A stretch of DNA of 32,113 nt from an uncultured Alistipes sp. (GCA_937895825.1 CALBKP010000024.1:1-32113), one strand, 5' to 3'. Positions 24,065 through 32,091 are shown, numbered from the stretch's first letter. Numbers and translations are program-made. The notes: a model not told the origin generated them from the letters alone.

Positions 24065-24768
24065 CCTCTCCTCTCGTTTATATATTTGTCAACCAGCGGT
24101 TTAAGCAGGTGAGTCTCGATGTTGCTGTGGCGACGAAGGTCGTCACGCAGGGCGTATATATCCTTTAGCATGGCGCAGCGTAGTGCTGTTGGGGCACTCT
24201 CGGGCAGGCTCTTGATGATGAGCGATGCTATGTCGTTCGTGCGGTCGTCGATGTCGGTGTGCGGAGCGTCGATGATGCTGAAGTCGGCCGCGAGCTTATC
24301 CGTTGCTCGGTCAATGATGGCGAAGATATGCTTCTCCTCCTCGTGGAAGTGGTCAACGATGTAGTGAACATAGTCGTCATAGAAGCGGCGCAACACGCTA
24401 CGCGACAGGTCGTTTGCGTGGTTTAGAATATCCTCCAAGTGTCGCAAGGCGTGGGGTAGCATCTGCGTAGCGTAGTAGTGGTGCGACGCACGGAGATAGC
24501 CCACCACCTCGGGGAGCATATCTGTTGTTAGATGCTCTGGCTTCGGGCGGAAGTTTATGTCGGCATGCATCGAGCAGAGCGTGAGGAACAGATCGGTCGA
24601 GTAACCATCGCGCTTGCACATCTCGTCAATCGACATGTCGCCAAAGGGTAGCGCTATGTTTAGTCGCGAGAATATCGAGAGTGTCGACGGCTCCTTGTCG
24701 ATTAGCTCAAATATCTTCATATCGGCCGAGAACGACGCAGAGTATGGTGCATTGTGTGCTTTATTCAT
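24061..24768 (-). CDS. Hemerythrin-like di-iron protein
   Basis: Product is 235 aa. The C-terminal part is a four-helix hemerythrin-like bundle with ligands in HHYYATQMLPH (96-106), DHFHEEEKHIF (139-149), HTDID (170-174) and RHSNIETHLLKPL (213-225), as in the RIC/YtfE/ScdA group. The N-terminal ~60 residues resemble the ScdA_N/DUF542 segment (LNIALPFGDMSIDEMCKRDGY), but the usual adjacent cysteine pair is replaced by PF. It should bind a di-iron centre and may respond to oxygen or nitric oxide; that role is inferred from the family. It heads the operon and is translationally coupled to the regulator gene. Confidence 0.85.
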   Translation of the reverse strand: MNKAHNAPYSASFSADMKIFELIDKEPSTLSIFSRLNIALPFGDMSIDEMCKRDGYSTDLFLTLCSMHADINFRPKPEHLTTDMLPEVVGYLRASHHYYATQMLPHALRHLEDILNHANDLSRSVLRRFYDDYVHYIVDHFHEEEKHIFAIIDRATDKLAADFSIIDAPHTDIDDRTNDIASLIIKSLPESAPTALRCAMLKDIYALRDDLRRHSNIETHLLKPLVDKYINERRG

Positions 24769-24820
24769 TCGTTGTCAGTCTGTTATAATCTATATTTTAC
24801 TCTCATTTCGTATTATTACG

Positions 24821-24851
24821 CAAAGATACGCATAATTTCTCTAATCGCCAA
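24821..24851 (-). promoter_or_regulatory. Promoter of the hemerythrin operon
   Basis: On the minus strand, TTG (24851-24849), a 20-base spacer and TATCTTTG (24828-24821): a full consensus match. The gene starts 52 bases downstream. Confidence 0.8.
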
Positions 24852-24900
24852 TCCCTATAATATGGGATGTGTGCAGCGGAAAATTACCAACAATAGGCGA

Positions 24901-24931
24901 TTGTGGCGTTGGAAATAAACCCCCATCTTTG
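24901..24931 (+). promoter_or_regulatory. Promoter of the candidate small RNA
   Basis: TTG at 24901-24903, a 20-base spacer and CATCTTTG at 24924-24931 followed by CAC. This is one base off the -7 consensus, with the same geometry as the other promoters here. Confidence 0.6.
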
Positions 24932-24937
24932 CACTAT

Positions 24938-25073
24938 GAAAATTAGGCCGCACAAATAGCCGCTGTGATAGCGCCTGTGGCCTACTAACGCACGAATCTT
25001 TTTAGTTTTTATTGGGTGTTTGCTTCAATCTGACGAAGCAAGAAAGGGGGACAGATTGCTGACCCCCTTTTTT
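24938..25073 (+). ncRNA. Candidate structured small RNA
   Basis: A transcript of about 136 nt is predicted from the promoter at 24901-24931 to an intrinsic terminator. Hairpin 1 pairs TAGGCC (24944-24949) with GGCCTA (24979-24984) and contains a nested CGCT/AGCG stem. Hairpin 2 pairs TTGCTTC (25020-25026) with GAAGCAA (25035-25041). Hairpin 3 is the terminator. No ORF longer than 7 codons fits inside. I do not recognise a known RNA family. Its place upstream of an iron-uptake operon with a separate promoter suggests a regulatory RNA, which is inference. Confidence 0.5.
25043..25073 (+). terminator. Intrinsic terminator of the candidate small RNA
   Basis: AAAGGGGG (25043-25050) pairs with CCCCCTTT (25063-25070), with an inner CAG/CTG stem, and six T residues close it (25068-25073). 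No gene ends just upstream, which is what makes it notable. Confidence 0.75.
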
Positions 25074-25126
25074 CTTAGTGTGTTAATACAGTTGTCGTTG
25101 CGCAGGTGAAGATAGAGGTCGTAACC

Positions 25127-25171
25127 CCCAAAATGTGGGGATTATGGTGGCCTGATTTTCCCAAAATTTGG
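25127..25171 (+). promoter_or_regulatory. Two 12-bp boxes upstream of the xus promoter (putative operator)
   Basis: CCCAAAATGTGG (25127-25138) and CCCAAAATTTGG (25160-25171) differ at one base and start 33 bases apart, about three helical turns. The second contains the palindrome CCAAA-A-TTTGG and ends 3 bases before the -33 TTG. They fit a binding site for a dimeric regulator, possibly iron-responsive. No protein can be assigned. Confidence 0.5.
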
Positions 25172-25174
25172 TGA

Positions 25175-25205
25175 TTGTGAGGATTTTTGCGATGCTCTAT
25201 CTTTG
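25175..25205 (+). promoter_or_regulatory. Promoter of the xusABC-like operon
   Basis: TTG at 25175-25177, a 20-base spacer and TATCTTTG at 25198-25205: a full consensus match. It rules out starts before about 25212 for the receptor gene. Confidence 0.8.
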
Positions 25206-25230
25206 CATCGTGAATGAAGATAAAACGAAT

Positions 25231-27672
25231 ATGACACGAATAACAACAAAACTATCCTATAAAATCGCGCTATACCTTATATATATAATAGCAGCCCTCG
25301 GCCTCTCAGCCGTGACTGCGCGAGCTACTGAGCCCCCAACCGAGGCACGACCATCGGTCTACATCGAGGGCGTGGTTAAGGATAGCGAGGGTAAGCCTAT
25401 GCCCTACACCACGGTATTTGTCGAGGGTACGACACGTGGCACGACCACCGACATCGAGGGTCGCTATCGCCTGAATGTCTACGAGGGCGACATCACGCTT
25501 GTTGCCCAGATGCTCGGCTATGCCGATGAGCGCGAGGAGCTGAGTGTTAGTTCGGGCGATCGCCGTGTTGTGGACTTCTCGCTCGATGCCACCTCCACCG
25601 ATATAGACCAGGTGGTGGTGTCGGCCTCGGGCGTAGGTCGTGTGCGCCGTTCGGCATTCAACGCCGTGGCTGTCGACACGCGCGGTCTACGTAACTCGAC
25701 GAAGAACATCGCCGATGCGCTGTCGCGAGCTCCAGGTCTCAAGGTCAGAGAATCGGGTGGCGTAGGCTCGGATATGTCGCTTATGGTCGACGGCTTCTCG
25801 GGTAAGCATGTCAAGATATTTATCGACGGCGTGCCGCAGGAGGGTGTGGGCGGGGCCTTCTCGCTCAACAATATACCCGCGGGCTATGCCGACCGTATCG
25901 AGGTGTATCGTGGCGTTGTACCCGTGGGCTTCGGTGCCGATGCTTTGGGTGGCGTTGTAAATATCGTTACGAACAAGTCGCGCCGCACGTGGTTTGCCGA
26001 TGCATCGTATTCGTTTGGCTCGTTCAACACCCACCGTTCGTCGGTGAATGCTGGTCAGACACTCACAAATGGTCTTATGTGGGAGGTCTACGCCTTCCAG
26101 AACTACTCGGACAATAACTATAAGGTGGATGTCCCTGTCGAGGATTTCGAGACCGGACGCATCGACCGCACAAAGCTCGAGCGCATGGAGCGTTTTCACG
26201 ACACCTACCATAACGAGAGCGTCGTCGCTAAGTTTGGCGTTGTGGGTAAGCGTTGGGCAGACCGCCTTGTGGTGAGCCTTAACTACTCGCAGATGTATAA
26301 GGAGATACAGACGGGCGTGCGTCAAGAGATTGTCTATGGCGATAAGCTCCGACACGGCCACTCGTTGATGCCATCGTTGGAGTATGTCAACCACAACCTC
26401 TTTGTCGAGGGTCTCGACCTCACCATCACTGCAAACTACAACCGCAATGTGACTTTCAACATAGACACGGCGCAGTACAAATACAACTGGCGTGAGGAGA
26501 CCAAGCGTCTGAACTCGCCCGGCGAGCAGTCATACCAGCACACACGCTCCGACAACGACAACTGGAACGCCACAGCGACGCTGAACTATCGCCTTGGCAA
26601 GGCACACACCTTCACCCTAAACCATGTGTTCAACGCCTTCCATCGCGCTAACACCTCGCTTCTCGCGAAGCAGGCAGAGCGTGATGCCATCGATAAGCAG
26701 ACGATGAAGAACATCACGGGCTTTCAGTATCGTCTCTCGCCCTCGAAGCGTTGGAATGCCTCGCTCTTTGCGAAGTACTACGCCTTGGATGTAGCTGGCC
26801 CTATCGCCACGGATGCTAACCAGACACAGTTTGTTCGTACCACGCGCCATGATGGAGCCCTCGGCTATGGCGTGGCGGGAACATACTTCATCCTCCCTGT
26901 TCTCCAGGCAAAACTCTCATACGAGAAGGCATACCGTCTGCCCACGATCGAGGAGATGTTCGGTAACGAGGACCTCGAGATGGGCGATATAACCATCCGC
27001 CCCGAGAATAGTGACAACATTAACTTTAGCCTTAGCTACTCGGGTCGCTATGGCAAGAATGGCGACCATGGCCTCTACCTCGAGGCAGGTGTTGTGTGGC
27101 GCGATACGGATGACTATATCCAGCGTAACATTGTAGACCTTAGCGGCGGTAAGTCGGCAGCAAGCTATGTAAACTATGGCAAGGTGCTCACGTGGGGCAC
27201 AAACTTCTCGGCACGTTACAGCTTCTCGAAGTGGCTCTCTGTCGGTGGTAACTTTACGTATATGGATGTGCGCGACAATATGCCCATCGCCATCGGCACA
27301 ACGTCGATGCCTAACCTCGGCTATAAAGATCGTATGCCCAACATCCCGTATCTCTTTGCCGACTCCGACATATCGATAACGTGGCACGACTGCATCTGGC
27401 GAGGTAACACCCTCACACTCACGTACGACAACCAGTACCTGCACCGCTTCTACTACTACTCGTCACGCATCGGCTCGAACAAGGATGACTACATGGTACC
27501 CAACCAGTTCTCACATAACATATCGCTCAGCTACTCGATAAAGAATGGCCGCTACAACCTTTCGTTCGAGTGCCGCAACTTCACCAACGAGAACCTCTAC
27601 GATAATTTCAGCCTCCAGAAGGCGGGTCGTGCCTTCTACGGAAAGCTACGCATCGCCTTTGGCGGAAGATAG
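25231..27672 (+). CDS. xusA: TonB-dependent outer-membrane receptor, XusA-like
   Basis: Product is 813 aa. A signal peptide (about 1-32) is followed by a carboxypeptidase-regulatory-like domain (about 43-120: YIEGVVKDSEGKPMPYTTVF, TTTDIEGRYRL, VAQMLGYADE), a segment DIDQVVVSAS that may act as the TonB box, a plug domain (about 140-248: ADALSRAPGLKVRES, IFIDGVPQEGVGG, GVVPVGFGADALGGVVNIVT) and a 22-strand-type barrel to the end. It imports a ligand through the outer membrane using TonB energy. The gene order receptor, DUF4374 lipoprotein, PepSY protein matches Bacteroides xusABC, which takes up foreign siderophores. The open frame reaches a GTG at 25168, but the promoter lies after it, so ATG 25231 is chosen. 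Confidence 0.88.
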   Translation: MTRITTKLSYKIALYLIYIIAALGLSAVTARATEPPTEARPSVYIEGVVKDSEGKPMPYTTVFVEGTTRGTTTDIEGRYRLNVYEGDITLVAQMLGYADEREELSVSSGDRRVVDFSLDATSTDIDQVVVSASGVGRVRRSAFNAVAVDTRGLRNSTKNIADALSRAPGLKVRESGGVGSDMSLMVDGFSGKHVKIFIDGVPQEGVGGAFSLNNIPAGYADRIEVYRGVVPVGFGADALGGVVNIVTNKSRRTWFADASYSFGSFNTHRSSVNAGQTLTNGLMWEVYAFQNYSDNNYKVDVPVEDFETGRIDRTKLERMERFHDTYHNESVVAKFGVVGKRWADRLVVSLNYSQMYKEIQTGVRQEIVYGDKLRHGHSLMPSLEYVNHNLFVEGLDLTITANYNRNVTFNIDTAQYKYNWREETKRLNSPGEQSYQHTRSDNDNWNATATLNYRLGKAHTFTLNHVFNAFHRANTSLLAKQAERDAIDKQTMKNITGFQYRLSPSKRWNASLFAKYYALDVAGPIATDANQTQFVRTTRHDGALGYGVAGTYFILPVLQAKLSYEKAYRLPTIEEMFGNEDLEMGDITIRPENSDNINFSLSYSGRYGKNGDHGLYLEAGVVWRDTDDYIQRNIVDLSGGKSAASYVNYGKVLTWGTNFSARYSFSKWLSVGGNFTYMDVRDNMPIAIGTTSMPNLGYKDRMPNIPYLFADSDISITWHDCIWRGNTLTLTYDNQYLHRFYYYSSRIGSNKDDYMVPNQFSHNISLSYSIKNGRYNLSFECRNFTNENLYDNFSLQKAGRAFYGKLRIAFGGR

Positions 27673-27725
27673 CGGAAAATGGACGTAGTAAACAATTGAA
27701 TAACAAATAAATAAAAGTAACTAAA

Positions 27726-29129
27726 ATGGGAAAGAAGAGTTTTTTTAAGTCGCTACTTGCCGTTATACTCGTGGCTGGCATGGTAGCTTGTGAGAGTGAG
27801 AATAACCCCACAACTAACAATCCCGACTCGGGCGTGGAGCGTCCCTATGTCGTAGCTTCACAGGGCACATTTTCAAATACTACGACAAATGCGCTCCTTA
27901 CGGCCGAGTCGTTGGATGGGGGTACTATTGGAATGGAGAATGGCTTAGTCAATGATGGTGCTTCGTACTGGGTATTCTGGGGCGATAAGTACCTTTATGG
28001 CTTGACCTATAACCAGGGTAATGCGGGTACTACACGCTCGTACGTGATGAATGCCGATTATACACTCTCGGCTCGCCCTGCTGAGTATGCCGTGCGCCGC
28101 TTTACCACAGTAGGTGTCTACGACAAGTATGTCATGACAACATCTACGGGCGATGGCCCCACGGAGTGGGCAGATGCTAATGGCTACATACCAAAGTCTA
28201 TTCTTGTGTCGTTATTGGATGTAGAAGCCGAGACATATACCACGAACAACACTCTCGAGGAGCACTACCTTGCGGAGAACTACCTCGGTAATGGCGAGTT
28301 TATCACGCTTGCAGGTATCGAGGAGGTCAACGGTAAGATCTACTCAGTGCCCGTGCCCATGGGTCTTAGTCAGTATGGTGTTAAGGTCGATGGAGGCAAG
28401 TGGATTAAGCCTGGCAACGAGGATCTCGTAAAGACTGAGGCAGGCGGCTCTGGCTCAGGCGCTTATAAGGAGGGTGAGTTGCAGTGGACACAGTATCCCG
28501 ATGAGTGTTGGGTGGTAATCTTCGACGATGAGACCCTCAGCTCGAAGCGTCTCATCCGCACCGATAAGATCAGCTACGCTTGTGGCCGCAACAAGTCGCA
28601 GTATTACCAGATGATCTGGGAGGCTGAAGATGGCAATGTATATGTATTCTCGCCCTCGTACGCAAAGACAATGAGCGACGAGCGTCAGCAGACCACACTC
28701 CCCGCAGGTGTTGTACGCATTAAGGCGGGTGCTGAGGATTTCGATGCGAGCTACTATGTGAACATTGAAGAGCTCTCGAATGGCCGTGGCTTCTTGCGTA
28801 CATGGCCTATCGGTGGTACAAAATTTTTGATGCTTATGTACGATAGCCCGCTCACCCCTTCGAAGTCGATGAAGGCAAACCAGCTTGCTGTTTTCGATGC
28901 AGAGGCTGGTACACTCAAGGAGGTTACGGGTCTTCCTGCACCTGAGCTTGTCTCTGGCTTTGGTAACACTCCTTATGCAGAGGGAGGCAAGGCTTATATC
29001 GCTGTGACTACGACAGATGGTTACCCCGCAATCTATGTTATTGACGGCGATACGGCGGTAGCATCCAAGGGTCTCACGGTCGAAGCTACGCAGATTGGTG
29101 GCGTGGGTCGCATGCAGCCTTTGAACTAA
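27726..29129 (+). CDS. xusB: DUF4374 lipoprotein, XusB-like siderophore binder
   Basis: Product is 467 aa with a lipoprotein signal (LAVILVAGMVAC, lipidated C22) followed by ESENNPTTNN, an acidic/polar start compatible with surface export. The rest reads as repeated beta blades (VVASQGTFSNTTTN, YWVFWGDKYLYGLTYNQ, RRFTTVGVYDKYVMTTS, VVIFDDETLSSKRLIRTDK, LAVFDAEAGTLKEVTGLPA, IYVIDGD), matching the DUF4374 beta-propeller family. XusB in B. thetaiotaomicron binds ferric enterobactin. The order and length fit a homologue, though its exact ligand is unknown. It lies 53 bases after the receptor gene. Confidence 0.87.
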   Translation: MGKKSFFKSLLAVILVAGMVACESENNPTTNNPDSGVERPYVVASQGTFSNTTTNALLTAESLDGGTIGMENGLVNDGASYWVFWGDKYLYGLTYNQGNAGTTRSYVMNADYTLSARPAEYAVRRFTTVGVYDKYVMTTSTGDGPTEWADANGYIPKSILVSLLDVEAETYTTNNTLEEHYLAENYLGNGEFITLAGIEEVNGKIYSVPVPMGLSQYGVKVDGGKWIKPGNEDLVKTEAGGSGSGAYKEGELQWTQYPDECWVVIFDDETLSSKRLIRTDKISYACGRNKSQYYQMIWEAEDGNVYVFSPSYAKTMSDERQQTTLPAGVVRIKAGAEDFDASYYVNIEELSNGRGFLRTWPIGGTKFLMLMYDSPLTPSKSMKANQLAVFDAEAGTLKEVTGLPAPELVSGFGNTPYAEGGKAYIAVTTTDGYPAIYVIDGDTAVASKGLTVEATQIGGVGRMQPLN

Positions 29130-29153
29130 CAAAGCAATTAGTTAACGGTAGTG

Positions 29154-29179
29154 CGGTGGTGGGGGATACCCTGCCGCCG
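29154..29179 (+). other. Intercistronic hairpin between xusB and xusC
   Basis: CGGTGG (29154-29159) can pair with CCGCCG (29174-29179) using one G-U pair, with an inner GGG/CCC. No U-run follows. It may adjust the xusB:xusC mRNA ratio. Confidence 0.4.
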
Positions 29180-29199
29180 ATTGCCATAAGACACAAACT

Positions 29200-30348
29200 A
29201 TGAGAAACTTTTTTAAACAACTACACATCTGGCTATCGATACCCTTCGGCCTTGTGATCTCTATCACTTGCTTTACGGGAGCAGTGCTTATCTTCGAGAC
29301 GGAGATTACCGAGTCTGTGCAGCGTGAGTATTACTACGTTGAAAGCGTTAAGTCTGAACCACTGCCTCTTGACGAGCTTCTCAACCGTGTTGAGCCAACG
29401 CTCAAGGAGGGTCAGCGCATCACGGGTGTCACCATCTCTGATGATCCCGAGCGCACATATAAGGTAAACCTTTCGCAGCCCAAGCGCGCGGCAATCTATG
29501 TTGATCAGTATAGTGGCGAGGTACTTGGCGAGGCTGGTAGGTTGGAGTTCTTCCGCACGATGTTCCTACTCCACCGCTGGCTTATGGACTCTCGTCCCGA
29601 GGATGGCAGTGCCATATTTTGGGGTAAGATGATTGTTGGTGTCAGTACACTAATGTTTGTCATTATCCTGCTCAGTGGCATTGTAATTTGGGTCCCCAAG
29701 AGTATAAAGGCGTGGAAGAATCGCTCTAAGATTGCAGTCACAAAGGGATGGCACCGTTTCTGGTACGACCTCCATGTGGCTGGTGGCATCTATGCTATGC
29801 TGCTACTATTGGCAATGGCACTCACAGGCCTTACATGGTCGTTCGAGTGGTATCGCAATGACTTTTATAAGCTCTTTGGTGTGGAGATTCAGGAGAAATC
29901 TAAGAGTGCCGAGGCTTCTAACCAGGAACGTGATGTGCAGCGCGAGCGTGGTGGTAGAGGTGCGGTGCATATGGTTGACATATCACCCTATATTGCCTGG
30001 GAGAGGGCATATCGCAATGTCCGTGAGGTTGTAGAGCCTGGCACGCGCATTACCATATCACAGGGTTCAGCCGATGTGTCATTGGCAGGCTGGGGTAATC
30101 AGCGTGCCTCGGATAAGTATAACTTCGATAGCGCCACAGGAGAGATCACCTCGGTTGAGCTTTACAGCGACTCTCAACGTTCACGTAAGATTCGTGGCTG
30201 GATATTCTCAGTTCATGTTGGCAATTGGGGCGGTATTCTCACGCGCATCCTATGGTTCTTAGCAGCGATGATTGGTGCAACCCTCCCGCTTACGGGATAC
30301 TACTTATGGATTAAACGTAAGTTCTTCCGTAAGAGTAAGTCGTGTTAG
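29200..30348 (+). CDS. xusC: PepSY-type inner-membrane protein, XusC-like
   Basis: Product is 382 aa. Four membrane helices lie at about 13-35, 145-165, 194-216 and 348-370. PepSY-like domains fill the periplasmic loops (residues 36-140 and 217-345). Membrane-edge histidines H9 (QLHIWLS), H125 (LLHRWLM), H192 (DLHVAGG) and H339 (SVHVGNW) recur in the LHxW-like context seen in PepSY_TM proteins thought to bind heme or act in iron reduction. It likely works in the inner membrane downstream of the receptor and siderophore binder, for example by reducing ferric iron. It ends 11 bases before a strong terminator. Confidence 0.87.
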   Translation: MRNFFKQLHIWLSIPFGLVISITCFTGAVLIFETEITESVQREYYYVESVKSEPLPLDELLNRVEPTLKEGQRITGVTISDDPERTYKVNLSQPKRAAIYVDQYSGEVLGEAGRLEFFRTMFLLHRWLMDSRPEDGSAIFWGKMIVGVSTLMFVIILLSGIVIWVPKSIKAWKNRSKIAVTKGWHRFWYDLHVAGGIYAMLLLLAMALTGLTWSFEWYRNDFYKLFGVEIQEKSKSAEASNQERDVQRERGGRGAVHMVDISPYIAWERAYRNVREVVEPGTRITISQGSADVSLAGWGNQRASDKYNFDSATGEITSVELYSDSQRSRKIRGWIFSVHVGNWGGILTRILWFLAAMIGATLPLTGYYLWIKRKFFRKSKSC

Positions 30349-30359
30349 TCTACATAAAT

Positions 30360-30392
30360 TATGAGCTGGCCACAAGCCAGCTCATATTTTTT
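30360..30392. terminator. Bidirectional terminator between xusC and the clostripain gene
   Basis: An 11-bp perfect stem (30360-30370 with 30376-30386, arm ATGAGCTGGC) has a CACAA loop and is followed by six T residues on the plus strand. The convergent C11 protease stop codon overlaps its edge. Confidence 0.85.
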
Positions 30393-31764
30393 AGTACTTC
30401 ATCTCAATGTTATTCCTTATAAGGAAGCGACTCCAGCCCGTGGTTCTGTCGAATAGGGTCTCGCGGTAACCTGCACGCTCATAGCGATACTCGTCCCAGT
30501 TTTTCCTATTCGTAAGTGTTATTGCGTAGTAGACATCCTCCATGCCCTCAAGCCCCTGAACATAGTGTAGTGCGCGTGCGTCGTCCACAGCACTGCGTAG
30601 GTCGTTCACAACGCCGTCGAGTATCGGTAGTGTCAAGGCTGATGACATGCGCGTTGCAATGTCTATTAGGTCAAACGTAAAACTCTGACGCATGTACTCC
30701 GTCTCGTTAATCTCCTCGTCCGTCAGGTGCGACTCCAGGAAATTGTACGCACCCTTGAGCCTCTCCTCTATATCCTTGACCGTGCCACCATACCTCTCGA
30801 CCATGGTCTCAGCGCCCACTGCCTGCTCTTCGTCGTAGATCGCTACGATGATGCTGGTAAGTCGTCGTATAGCCTCATTTATCGGTGCAATCTTTCCTGT
30901 GTCGGTGAGAGTTAGGTCGAGTGCCGAGTCTTCCTCGCCGTATAGCTGCATCTGCTCGGCCATATCTTTGATGTATATATCCATCGCATTTACGAACGCT
31001 TCGTCGCCACCCTCTTCCTGCTCGTCAAGACTCATCGCAAGGAACGCAAGCTCTGATCCAAGAAGTATTGATACGTGGCTCGGAGCAAGTATATAGTCAG
31101 CCTTGTCGCTTAGCCCCGTGAGATACTCCATGGTATTCATTAGACACGAGTTGAACGATATCATCTTAAAGTGAGTGCCCGATAGCTCAATGCCCATGCT
31201 TAGCTCGTCAAGACCGATGTAGTGGTCAAGGTCGGTGTCGCGCACCGTGCCGCGTGTCTCAAGTATGCCCACGCCCGGGTGCCATCCGTTGCCGTGTCCT
31301 GCAAGAACAAGGATGTAGTTGTCTGCAGGTGCTGTACTCTTGCTCCACGTGATAAAGTCGGCGATGTTTTCGGATGTGTGAATAGGGTAGTACTCGTCGC
31401 CTATCTGCTCCATCTCTAACTCGCGTTGCTTGTCGCTAAGAACAAAGCGATGAACGCCACCCTCGCCATTGTTTACGTTGTTGTCCCTACTCTTTGTCCA
31501 CTTTACGCTACCCGTGATATTTACATTTGGCCCGCAGCCGAAGACCTCAGCACTACGAATCACTATCGAAATGCCATTATCCAACGATCCACCACCACAG
31601 GCGTAGTACATGATAGTATAACTCTCAGCCTCTGGTTCGGGCTCAGGATTGGGAATTATTGTCGGGGGTGTCTGCTCCTGACCTTCATGCTCCGTGCAGC
31701 CAATGGCTCCAAGTATAAGAGTAAGGAATATAATGCCGACTCTATGTAGTATGCTGTATGTCAT
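30391..31764 (-). CDS. Clostripain-like (C11) cysteine protease lipoprotein
   Basis: Product is 457 aa. A signal peptide ends in lipobox LGAIGC with the lipid cysteine at C23, then a Pro/Glu-rich linker (PPTIIPNPEPEPEAES) to residue 48. The caspase-fold domain has TIMYYACGGGSLDNG, VLAGHGNGWHPGV with catalytic H157, and MISFNSCLMNTMEYL with nucleophile C207. These enzymes cleave after basic residues, usually autoactivate, and act at the cell envelope. The open frame extends 30 codons further upstream, but ATG 31764 gives a clean lipoprotein signal and lies just after the promoter, so it is chosen. Confidence 0.88.
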   Translation of the reverse strand: MTYSILHRVGIIFLTLILGAIGCTEHEGQEQTPPTIIPNPEPEPEAESYTIMYYACGGGSLDNGISIVIRSAEVFGCGPNVNITGSVKWTKSRDNNVNNGEGGVHRFVLSDKQRELEMEQIGDEYYPIHTSENIADFITWSKSTAPADNYILVLAGHGNGWHPGVGILETRGTVRDTDLDHYIGLDELSMGIELSGTHFKMISFNSCLMNTMEYLTGLSDKADYILAPSHVSILLGSELAFLAMSLDEQEEGGDEAFVNAMDIYIKDMAEQMQLYGEEDSALDLTLTDTGKIAPINEAIRRLTSIIVAIYDEEQAVGAETMVERYGGTVKDIEERLKGAYNFLESHLTDEEINETEYMRQSFTFDLIDIATRMSSALTLPILDGVVNDLRSAVDDARALHYVQGLEGMEDVYYAITLTNRKNWDEYRYERAGYRETLFDRTTGWSRFLIRNNIEMKY

Positions 31765-31793
31765 CTTCACTATAATTAATGCCGTAGCGAGGA

Positions 31794-31801
31794 CAAAGTT
31801 A
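31794..31801 (-). promoter_or_regulatory. Promoter -7 element for the C11 protease gene
   Basis: On the minus strand this reads TAACTTTG, a full TAnnTTTG match, 29 bases before the ATG. No clear -33 TTG is at the expected distance. It supports the start at 31764, since the longer alternative (31854) would lie before it. Confidence 0.65.
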
Positions 31802-31947
31802 AAAATAATTTTTGATATATGCATCGAATATACTCTCCATAGCCCCCTTGCCACTCAATTTGATGCCCCTTATATATATATAAATATAGGTATAGCCGTC
31901 TATTTTTAAATAAAATGAAAAATTTTAGAAATTTTTTAAGAAAATGT

Positions 31948-31977
31948 TTGGAGAATAGAAAATAAACACTACCTTTG
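31948..31977 (+). promoter_or_regulatory. First of two tandem promoters at the right edge
   Basis: TTG at 31948-31950, a 19-base spacer and TACCTTTG at 31970-31977, followed by CACCCGC. Upstream sequence is very AT rich, resembling an UP element. No gene follows inside the window. Confidence 0.72.
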
Positions 31978-32060
31978 CACCCGCAATCAAGAGATATACG
32001 ATAGCTTTTGAGAGCGCAGAGGTTCTTAGAAAAGATTTTTGAAAAAAGTTTCCAAAATAT

Positions 32061-32091
32061 TTGGTGGTTTCAAAAAGATGACTTATCTTTG
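32061..32091 (+). promoter_or_regulatory. Second of two tandem promoters at the right edge
   Basis: TTG at 32061-32063, a 20-base spacer and TATCTTTG at 32084-32091: a full consensus match, again followed by CACCCGC. Its upstream half (A/T tracts with GAAAAAAGTTT) resembles that of the first promoter 114 bases earlier. Strong tandem promoters of this type often precede rRNA or other highly expressed genes; the target lies beyond the window. Confidence 0.78.

Noticed and set aside
24936..24959. Seven-codon mini-ORF (MKIRPHK) at the start of the candidate small RNA
   Set aside because: Its ATG lies at or before the expected transcript start and it lacks a run of regulatory codons; probably chance.
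24938..25073. Known riboswitch (cobalamin, TPP or FMN) upstream of the receptor gene
   Set aside because: None of the conserved boxes of these classes were seen, and the RNA ends about 140 bases before the receptor promoter start site.
25168..25230. Upstream GTG start for the TonB-dependent receptor
   Set aside because: The full-consensus promoter at 25175-25205 lies after it, and the ATG at 25231 gives a proper signal peptide.
31765..31854. Longer start for the C11 protease
   Set aside because: It precedes the TAACTTTG promoter element; starting at 31764 gives a clean lipoprotein signal.
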